The notes beneath the pieces were generated by a model. The model was not told where the DNA came from. It searched no databases and was given only the letters and a program-made list of their open reading frames with translations. DNA of 9,394 nucleotides from Geminicoccaceae bacterium. GTDB taxonomy: Bacteria > Pseudomonadota > Alphaproteobacteria > Geminicoccales > Geminicoccaceae. Position numbers and translations under genes: made by a program. The stretch is taken from positions 1 through 9,394 of the forward strand of contig JAPJRA010000095.1 of assembly GCA_030824835.1 (NCBI GenBank), given 5' to 3'. Below are positions 1-5,679 of this stretch, piece after piece (positions within the stretch are counted from its first letter, which is position 1; each line of letters opens with the position of its first letter).

Positions 1-141
1 GGTCCAGCGCCACACGATGTAGGCGCCGCCCAGCGCCAGCGAGACCGTTGCCAGGAACTGGCCCAGCAGTTCCCTGGCCTCCGAGTACGGAATCGGCTCG
101 GGCGGCTCGCGGTGCTCGAATCGCGAGAAATAGAAGCTCAT
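1..141 (-). CDS. N-terminus of a GT2/cellulose-synthase-like membrane glycosyltransferase (partial)
   Basis: Only the first 47 codons are present; the frame starts at ATG (complement of 139-141) and is open to the left edge. The peptide begins MSFYFSRFEHREPPEPIPY, continues with an acidic/basic segment (SEARELLGQF), then enters a hydrophobic stretch (about residues 33-44) ending in YIVWRWT. A short cytoplasmic lead followed by a first membrane helix ending in a WRWT-like motif is what I recall from BcsA-like GT2 polysaccharide synthases of alphaproteobacteria; this is family memory, not a search. No catalytic motif (D,D,D,QxxRW) lies within the window, so the assignment rests on the N-terminus and on the neighbours: an acyltransferase, an SGNH hydrolase and a barrel protein. 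It is divergent from the acyltransferase and probably shares its control region. An unrelated membrane protein remains possible. Confidence 0.5.
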   Translation of the reverse strand, partial: MSFYFSRFEHREPPEPIPYSEARELLGQFLATVSLALGGAYIVWRWT

Positions 142-313
142 TCTTCATCCGACTCGGGCGAGCGCAGCTTCGGGAGCCGCAACCGTGACAGCACCACCGC
201 CGGTATAACTGCCCACTGGACTCGGCCCCGAACCTTGTCCAAGGTATTTCAACCTTTAGTGACCAGCAAGCCCGATTACGGTTTGCTTCAACCTGCCGCA
301 CGAGGGTCCGAGG
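142..313. promoter_or_regulatory. Divergent intergenic control region with ACCTT half-sites
   Basis: This 172-bp gap separates two divergent starts, so it should hold promoters for both directions. A TATAAC hexamer (204-209) is a reasonable plus-strand -10, but I see no good -35 at the right distance. Downstream lie three related half-sites: ACCTT (232-236), AAGGT (241-245) and ACCTT (252-256), giving ACCTT-N4-AAGGT-N6-ACCTT. The longer direct repeat TTCAACCT occurs at 248-255 and again at 287-294. Such spacing is compatible with a dimeric repressor site, but this is inference. Confidence 0.35.
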
Positions 314-1459
314 ATGCGGGAGAGCGTCTCACGATTTGCTTGGCTGGACACACTCAGAGTCCTCGCGGGCGTCTGTATCGTGGCACTGCATTCCTCGTCC
401 GATCCGGCGGGCAACCCGTTCCCCGGCTACCCTGTTTCCGAGCGCATCGCGCCGGTCCTGTTCCGCTCGGTGATCTACATCGCGCGCACCGAGCTCTTTA
501 TGATCATCTCCCTATTCCTGCTCATCATGGCGATGGACCGGCGGCCGCGCCCGTATCCAACGATGGTGCGCGAGCAGGCGAGACGATTGCTGCTGCCATT
601 CTGCTTCTGGGTCGTGTTCTACGCGTTCTACCGGCTGATCAAGGCCCACCATTTCGGCTACGCGGACGCGCTGCTGGCTCAATTGCAGGACCCGTGGAAC
701 TGGGTCGGCTATTTCGTGCTCGGCAACGTGCAGTACCACATGCATTTCCTGCCTACCCTGTTCGGGATGGTCCTGCTCTACCCTGCCTACCGCATCGCCG
801 TGCAACGTCCCGAGGTCGGCATCGTCGTCATCTTGTGTCTGTGGGCCAAGCTCACGATCGACCAATGGACCTATGCGACGCTCGCTAAAACCGAATACCT
901 CGAATATGTCGTGCGGTTCGTGAAAATCATAACCTATGGCGGCTACGGTATCGTCGCCGCCAGCTTCTACGGGATGCTGAAGAAGAATTTCGATCCGGAC
1001 ACGGGGCAGAAGATCTTCGGCATGGTTCTGCTGCTCGGGATCATTCTTTACATGGTGAAGCTGGTCTATGCCTACCAGATCATCACCACGGGCACCTGGG
1101 CGTTCACGTTCACGCCCGGCTACTGGGCCGACTACCTGATGCCGACGGTGCTATTCCTGGGCGTCATGTCCCTGCGGCACAAGACATGGCCGGCGCTGTT
1201 CACACGCATCGCGCCGTTCAGTTTCGGCATCTACCTTACCCATCCCATCGTCATGGATGCGGTCGAGATCATGATTGCCCCATGGAACCTCGCCCCATGG
1301 CAGATGGTGGCGATCAAGTTCTCGCTCGCGTTCACCGGCGCCCTGATCATCGTGATGACCATTTCCAGGATCCCTTTCCTCATGTGGACGATCGGGCTGA
1401 GCAGCCGCCCCAAGCTGCCGGGCACCGGTCAGGCCGGGCCGGTACCGGCTACCACCTGA
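314..1459 (+). CDS. Acyltransferase family 3 integral membrane protein
   Basis: A 381-residue, strongly hydrophobic protein with about ten potential membrane helices, the usual size and layout of the acyltransferase-3 (OafA/OpgC/NodX-like) family. Members move acetyl or other acyl groups across the inner membrane onto sugars of exported glycans. Family-like features are the N-terminal WLDTLRVLAGVCIVALHS (residues 10-27, with the typical conserved His at 26), an arginine-rich loop before the next helix (REQARRLLLPF, 86-96), HFLPTLFGMVLLYP (144-157), and a late FSFGIYLTHP (302-311). The tail after about 362 is polar and proline-rich. The ATG start puts the conserved first helix at the expected place; GAGGG lies just upstream (302-306). 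It begins an operon with the SGNH hydrolase 18 bp downstream, a pairing common in glycan O-acylation loci. The family is firm; acyl group and acceptor are unknown. Confidence 0.88.
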   Translation: MRESVSRFAWLDTLRVLAGVCIVALHSSSDPAGNPFPGYPVSERIAPVLFRSVIYIARTELFMIISLFLLIMAMDRRPRPYPTMVREQARRLLLPFCFWVVFYAFYRLIKAHHFGYADALLAQLQDPWNWVGYFVLGNVQYHMHFLPTLFGMVLLYPAYRIAVQRPEVGIVVILCLWAKLTIDQWTYATLAKTEYLEYVVRFVKIITYGGYGIVAASFYGMLKKNFDPDTGQKIFGMVLLLGIILYMVKLVYAYQIITTGTWAFTFTPGYWADYLMPTVLFLGVMSLRHKTWPALFTRIAPFSFGIYLTHPIVMDAVEIMIAPWNLAPWQMVAIKFSLAFTGALIIVMTISRIPFLMWTIGLSSRPKLPGTGQAGPVPATT

Positions 1460-1477
1460 GCGGCCAGGTCTCTTAGA

Positions 1478-2293
1478 TTGGTGGTTGTGCGGACTGGCCG
1501 GCCCTGGGCCACTGTTCGTGCGTTCGCGGCAATATGCCTCGCAGCGCAGGCCGCTGCCTGCACGCGTGGCGGCGCGCGATGCAGCGCCCCACCCGAAGGT
1601 TGGGTTGACGTGCCGGCTTCCGTGTCCCTGCCGTGGCGGCCGCATGGCCACGCCTTGCGGCGCATCGTGGCGTTCGGATCATCGAGCACCTACGGCATCG
1701 GCGCCTCCGACAATCGCAGCTCCTATCCCGCCCAGCTGGCCATCCTGCTGGCGGAACGGTATCCAGACGCAGGCTTCGAGGTGCTCAACAGGGGCGTCAG
1801 CGGCAATGTCGTGGCCGACAACATGGCCAGGCTGCGGCGCGACGTGATCGAGGCGAAGCCCGATCTGGTGATCTGGCAGGTCGGCACCAATGATGCGCTC
1901 TACGGCTGGGCGCCGGAGGAGATCGTGCCCGCGATCAAACGCGGCATCCTGCGCCTGCGCGCGACGGGAGCCGAGGTGGTGCTGATGGCGCCGCAGCCAC
2001 TGATGGACGAGCCGCGTGATGCCCGCATCCGTGCGATGAACACGGCGTTGCGGCAGGCGGCCGTCGACACCGACACACCCTATCTCGACCGCTACCGCCT
2101 CATGCAGTTCTGGCAGACCTCCGACCAGTTCGACGGCGCGGAGCTGCTGGCCAGCGACGGCCTGCACATGTCCGACGTGACCTACCGTTGCCTGGCGCTG
2201 CGCATGGTCGACGTGGTGCTGATGCTCGCCGGGCCGCCGACGGCTCAGGGCGAGGAGTCGAATCCGAACAGCCGGCCCAGCGGCACACGGTAG
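1478..2293 (+). CDS. Exported SGNH/GDSL-family hydrolase (probable esterase or acyltransfer partner)
   Basis: A 271-residue protein with the SGNH blocks in order: FGSSSTYGIG (66-75; nucleophile Ser69 in GxSxT), NRGVSGN (104-110; block II Gly), VGTND (135-139; Asn138) and DGLH (227-230; the Asp/His pair). Block I reads G-S-S rather than the usual G-D-S, a variant known among SGNH proteins. Residues 11-28 form a hydrophobic export signal ending LAAQAAAC, so Cys28 could be a lipoprotein site, although the lipobox is poor; a plain signal peptide is the alternative. SGNH enzymes cleave or transfer acyl esters, here plausibly on the glycan handled by the upstream acyltransferase. The start used is TTG at 1478 with CCAGGT (1464-1469) upstream; GTG at 1481 or 1487 would serve equally. 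Its last 49 bp overlap, tail to tail, the end of the opposite-strand barrel gene. Confidence 0.88.
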   Translation: MVVVRTGRPWATVRAFAAICLAAQAAACTRGGARCSAPPEGWVDVPASVSLPWRPHGHALRRIVAFGSSSTYGIGASDNRSSYPAQLAILLAERYPDAGFEVLNRGVSGNVVADNMARLRRDVIEAKPDLVIWQVGTNDALYGWAPEEIVPAIKRGILRLRATGAEVVLMAPQPLMDEPRDARIRAMNTALRQAAVDTDTPYLDRYRLMQFWQTSDQFDGAELLASDGLHMSDVTYRCLALRMVDVVLMLAGPPTAQGEESNPNSRPSGTR

Positions 2294-4420
2294 CTCAGGG
2301 TCAGGCTGCCGTCGACGAAGCGGCCGCTGCCGCCGCTGCGCTCGTTCCACGGCCACCGATTGCCCGAGTAGTTGGCATACTCCAGCGAGAATGTGCCCTG
2401 GTTCCAGTTCGCCCAGCCGAATGAGTAGATGTAGTCCGGATCCCAGACCTGCTGCTGGTCCTTGATCGGATAGTAGAAGGCCGTGGCGCCGACGTAGAGC
2501 TTGCGCCAGACGGGGTAGCGGCAGCCGAACGACAGTGCGGTCTTGAAATTGTGCAAATCGCCACTCGCCTCATCGAAATAGGTTGGCGTCGTCGCGACCG
2601 CCGGCTCGCAGTTGAGCTTGATCTCCTCGTCCGTAAAATGCGGGGCGATCAGCCGATCGAGAAATCGGGCCTTGTAGGCCAGTCGGACCGAGCCCTGATT
2701 GAACCGCGTGTGCGACTGGCCGCTTCCTGGGTCGAAGCGGTTGGCGCCGTAATTCGAGTAGCCGAGTGAGAAGCTGCCGTCGTCCGGGCTGTCGTAGCCG
2801 AACGCATAGGCGAAGTCCGGGTTGTAGTCCTGTTGCCGGGACGGGAACAGGTAGCGGTAGAGCGAGAGCCGCGCATAGAGCGCCGACCAGGGATTGACGC
2901 TGATCGTCGTGCTAAGGGTCGGGCTCGTCGGTGGCGCGCCGTTCTGCCCGGCCCCGCCATTGTCGCCCGACAAATTGCCCTGTGTGTCGCGCAGCCCCGT
3001 TGTCAGCGCCACGGTCACACCGACGGCACCGACCATGCGCTCGGGCCACGTCTTGGGCGGCGGTGCGGCCACCGGACGCCCGTGCTGCTTCTTGCGCGCG
3101 AGGAGGGCAGCGTCGGCCACGGCTTCCTCGTGCAATGCGTCCCGCGCGTTGGCCTGCTCGTAGGCGTTGATGAAGCTGTCCAGATAGCGGGTGAAGGCCG
3201 CGAGCTCGGGCTCGGTCGAGGTCGCGGGCACCGCACCGCCATCCCCCCAGGTGCCGGTGATCATGTGAACCGACGGATCGCGGGCCAGTGTGACCTCCTG
3301 GCGCAGGCTGAGCCAGACCCGCGAGGGACATTCGCGCTCGGCATCGCCGATGGTGAGGTAGAGCTCGAGTCGCGGCTGGCCCGGCGTGTGCTTCACTTCC
3401 TCGGGCGTCAGCAGCCGGATTCCCGCATCCGCGAAGCGCTGCTCGGCCACCTTGCGCACGTCGTTGCGCAGCTGCCCCTTCAGGGCCGGCGGCTCGGCCA
3501 TGTAGTTCGTGACGAGCAGCACGCCCGGCAGGCCACGCAGGCTCAGCACCGGGCGGACGAGGCTGACCTTGCTGGCGGCCGGGCAGGATGCCGGGGGGGG
3601 GGCTGGGCGCGGTGTTGGCCGCGAGCACCGGCAAGGCGGTGTTGACGGGGCGGCTTTGCCGGAGCGACGCCGCCCCCTTGCTGGCCCACGATACGGGTGG
3701 CTGCGACCGGTGCCATGTGGTCATGTCGGGTGACGGTTCGCTCGCGGTCAGGCGGGCCGGCATATCCACCAGCGGCCGATACCGGGCCTCGCCGTTCTGG
3801 CCGCTCTGGGCCCAAGCGATGTAGGCGCCGACAACGTCGGCACCATCGATGGGCAGACGCTCGCCCGTGCGTGTCGAGACCAGGGCACGAGCAGACAGAG
3901 CTGTCGAGGGTATCTCGGCTGCCTGCCAGCCCTCTCCCTCGATGGAGCCGGTGCCGTCGTCACGCTGGAACATCTCGCCGGGCAAGGCGTCTTGCACCTC
4001 GAGCCGCTGCCTGCCGTCCTGCCCGAGCCGCAGGCGGACGGCACCGCGATGGCCGATGCAGCTCATCCGCGGCCAGGAGGTGCAGATGACAGACCAGCCC
4101 TCGGGGCCGAACCGCGGGTCGGTGGTGAAACGGGCATAGCCGTCGGGATCGAACCGGTAGAGATACGCACCTGCCTTGCCTTGCTGGTAGGTCGGCCAGC
4201 CCGGCGGTTGCCGCAGGTAGGTCTCCTCCTCCACCGCACCTTCGGCAAAAGGGCGCGACGTATCGAGCACGCCCGATAAGGCTGCCGCGGGCGGGATGCC
4301 AAGGCCCGGCGTGCCGGCCAAAAGGCCCAGGAAGGCTAGGAATCGCAAAGGGCCAGAACGCGTGGGCCGGTGGCCGCTTCCGCCGGGCGCATGCGAGGCC
4401 GATCCGGTGCGCTGACCCAT
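2245..4420 (-). CDS. Exported protein with C-terminal outer-membrane beta-barrel-like region; frame broken at a C10 tract
   Basis: Two minus-strand frames join into one gene. The first (ATG at 4420) has coherent sequence to about residue 273. The second resumes as ASKVSLVRPVLSLRGLPG and runs to the stop at 2245. They meet at ten C (coding strand), 3593-3602. Nine C would join them as 724 residues; as written, the first frame reads nonsense to 2912. Apparent layout: export signal at 25-47 (RFLAFLGLLAG to PPAAA; TTG at 4348 would give a tidier signal peptide); an N-terminal domain at 60-220 with Cys113 and Cys121; a Pro-rich linker carrying the tract; an alpha/beta domain at about 285-420 (LLVTNYMAEPP, DAGIRLLTPEE, LELYLTI); a low-complexity Gly/Asn/Ser stretch near 480-500; then about 502-720, rich in alternating aromatic strands with a 57-residue unit present twice. 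I recognise no named family. Context suggests a role in polysaccharide export or anchoring. It may be a live switchable gene, a pseudogene or a consensus error. Confidence 0.72.
2269..2439 (-). repeat. Second copy of the 57-residue beta-strand repeat
   Basis: It encodes PDYIYSFGW, GTFSLEYANYSGNRW, RFVDGSLTLSY and a terminal RL, equivalent position by position to the copy 127 residues earlier. It forms the last strands of the protein, ending 8 codons before the stop. Confidence 0.7.
2650..2820 (-). repeat. First copy of a 57-residue beta-strand repeat in the barrel region
   Basis: It encodes PDFAYAFGY, then GSFSLGYSNYGANRF, then RFNQGSVRLAY and a terminal RL. It matches the copy at 2269-2439: 14 of the first 29 residues are identical, and after a one-residue offset the RF..GS..L.Y block also aligns. 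Alternating aromatic and polar residues in each half suggest antiparallel barrel strands. Confidence 0.7.
3593..3602 (-). repeat. Homopolymer tract of ten C (coding strand) at the frame break
   Basis: The plus strand carries ten consecutive G. Read on the minus strand, this spans the Ser-Pro-Pro-Pro codons at residues 273-276 of the barrel gene. Nine C (or twelve) restores one frame across the whole gene. Eleven leads to a TGA about 40 bases further on. Tracts of this kind are classic slipped-strand sites in surface-protein genes, and equally classic places for base-calling errors. Confidence 0.85.
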
Positions 4421-4859
4421 CCGCGCTTGCCAGCTCCGCCTTGGTCATCACGAGTCCGCACCGGAGGGGCGGCGCATGACAGCTGCGTCCCGCTCCCCGG
4501 TCTTCCACCATGATTACCTTGCACGCGCGTAGTCTCTATCCGCCCTCCGCCTTTGTCGTGGGCCATAAGGGAAGATACCTGCAGAGCGTGACATCAGGGC
4601 CACCATCACGACGAACGGGGCAAGGCCCCCGCTGCCCAGATCGGTTTCGGCATGCGCCAAGCGCGACCAGGCGCGTGCGAGCCGGCACCGGACGCGCCGT
4701 CCCGGGGCGCGGACCTGCCGGGCGCTGATGTATAGAGATCGGCGAGGAGCAGAAGAAGACCTTCGCCGTTGCCATGTCGCGGTGCTAGCTGACAGTGGGC
4801 TTGACGGTGAGGTTCACGGAGGAGGCGATCGCGGCCTCGCGCATGCTCGCGATCTAACC
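4421..4859. other. 439-bp gap without a convincing gene; contains hairpins
   Basis: Short open frames exist on both strands, but none has a good start, recognisable motifs or protein-like composition. The gap must contain the promoter of the minus-strand barrel gene, but I find no clear -35/-10 pair. A hairpin at 4650-4678 has 9-bp arms (GCATGCGCC and GGCGCGTGC, one G-U pair) and an 11-nt loop; a second is listed separately. No tRNA or known riboswitch pattern was seen. Confidence 0.5.
4827..4854 (-). terminator. Hairpin just after the response-regulator stop, possible terminator
   Basis: Perfect 7-bp arms GATCGCG (4827-4833) and CGCGATC (4848-4854) enclose 14 nt. The hairpin begins 5 nt beyond the TAA stop (4860-4862) of the response regulator, in the usual place for a terminator. 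No T-run follows on the minus strand, so it is at best an atypical terminator or an mRNA 3'-end stabiliser. Confidence 0.3.
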
Positions 4860-5564
4860 TTATCCCGGCACGTACACGTATCCCATCCCATGAACGGTGC
4901 GGATGACCTGTGGCTGCGCCGGGTCGACCTCGATCTTGGCCCGGAGCCGCGCAATGCGGACATCGATCGAGCGGTCGAACGGCACCGCGTCGCCCCGGTG
5001 CGCGAGATCGAGGAGGCGGTCGCGGGAGAGCACCTGATCAGGATGGCGTAGCAGGACCTCGATCAGGTTGAACTCCATGCCCGTTACCGGGACCTCCCGG
5101 CCAGTCTCGTCCTCGACGCGGCGCCGCTCGAGGTCGACGCGACATCTGCCGAAGGGAACACCCCGAGGCCCGGACTGGATAGGTTGCACGGACGCCGACG
5201 TTCGACGCAGGACGCTGCGCACCCGGGCCAGCAGCTCACGCGGGTCGAACGGCTTCGCAACATAGTCGTCGGCGCCGATCTCGAGCCCGACGACGCGATC
5301 GACCGTGTCGTCGAGGCTCGTCAGCATGATGATGCCGATCGAACTCGCGCTCCGCAGCTGCCGGGCGATGGCGATGCCGTCCTCGCCCGGCATCCTCACG
5401 TCCAGGATCACGAGGTCCGCCGGTTCGCTCGCGAGAAGCGCCCGCAAGGACTCCGCGCCGTCGGCGACACTCACCCGATAGCTCTGCCGTTGAAGATAGT
5501 CCTGCAGGCCGAGCCGCAGATCGGGCTCGTCGTCGACGACGACGATGTGTGGTACCTGGGTCAA
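4860..5564 (-). CDS. OmpR/PhoB-family two-component response regulator
   Basis: 234 residues, normal for the family. The N-terminal receiver (6-120) has the acidic pair Asp11/Asp12, phosphoacceptor Asp55 (in LVILDVRMPG), Thr82 (IIMLTS) and Lys104 in the DDYVAKPF motif, so it should be phosphorylatable. The C-terminal winged helix (about 136-232) has VTGMEFNLIEVLL, a recognition helix at DRSIDVRIARLRAKI and the wing RTVHGMGYVYVPG, marking it as a DNA-binding transcription regulator. It is downstream of, and co-directional with, a hybrid histidine kinase, which is its likely partner. The start must be TTG at 5564: no ATG, GTG or TTG occurs in frame between there and the kinase stop, and the receiver begins at the normal distance. 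There is no Shine-Dalgarno sequence before this TTG; see the small ORF and hairpin just upstream. Targets are unknown. Confidence 0.93.
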   Translation of the reverse strand: MTQVPHIVVVDDEPDLRLGLQDYLQRQSYRVSVADGAESLRALLASEPADLVILDVRMPGEDGIAIARQLRSASSIGIIMLTSLDDTVDRVVGLEIGADDYVAKPFDPRELLARVRSVLRRTSASVQPIQSGPRGVPFGRCRVDLERRRVEDETGREVPVTGMEFNLIEVLLRHPDQVLSRDRLLDLAHRGDAVPFDRSIDVRIARLRAKIEVDPAQPQVIRTVHGMGYVYVPG

Positions 5565-5568
5565 GGAA

Positions 5569-5664
5569 CTATCGCCCGCTAGGCGGGCCGGAACGGTGCC
5601 GCCGGCACACGGCGCCCGTCCCCGTTGCCACCCAATATCCGAGGCTTGCGCGAAGCAACGACAT
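5569..5664 (-). CDS. Possible 31-residue coupling ORF between kinase and regulator
   Basis: An ATG at 5664 follows a strong Shine-Dalgarno sequence (GGGGGAG, 5672-5678) by 7 nt, almost directly behind the kinase TGA. The frame (MSLLRASLGYWVATG...) runs 31 codons to a TAG at 5569-5571, four bases before the TTG of the response regulator. The peptide has no recognisable motif, and its basic, Gly/Ser/Pro-rich end does not look like a folded protein. Its value may lie in bringing ribosomes to the weak regulator start. It could also be chance in a GC-rich gap. Confidence 0.35.
   Translation of the reverse strand: MSLLRASLGYWVATGTGAVCRRHRSGPPSGR
5574..5588 (-). promoter_or_regulatory. Hairpin in front of the response-regulator start
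   Basis: A perfect 6-bp inverted repeat, GCCCGC-CTA-GCGGGC on the mRNA strand, ends 9 nt before the TTG start, over the place where a ribosome-binding site would sit. It lies inside the 31-codon ORF, so ribosomes translating that ORF would melt it. The three-base loop and GC-only stem should make it stable; the regulatory role is inferred. Confidence 0.4.
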
Positions 5665-5679
5665 TCGCAATCTCCCCCA

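Noticed and set aside
112..888. 258-codon plus-strand open frame overlapping the acyltransferase
   Set aside because: Arg/Pro/His/Ala-rich sequence with no domain; it is the out-of-frame shadow of the acyltransferase, which has clear family motifs and membrane helices.
2912..3592. Continuation of the barrel gene's first frame beyond the C10 tract
   Set aside because: After the tract the sequence becomes Arg/Ala/Gly-rich and motif-free, while the other frame over the same bases is coherent; it is read-through of a shifted frame, not a 502-residue protein.
2833..3645. Plus-strand open frame of 270 codons opposite the barrel gene
   Set aside because: Arg/Gly/His-rich antisense frame without motifs; the minus strand gives export and beta-strand features.
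4650..4678. 9-bp-stem hairpin considered as a rho-independent terminator
   Set aside because: No T-run on either side and nearly 200 bp from the nearest gene end; noted only as structure in the gap.
4536..4775. 79-codon minus-strand ORF in the 4421-4859 gap
   Set aside because: No ribosome-binding site, no motif and a Pro/Arg/Gly-rich composition; not enough to call a gene.
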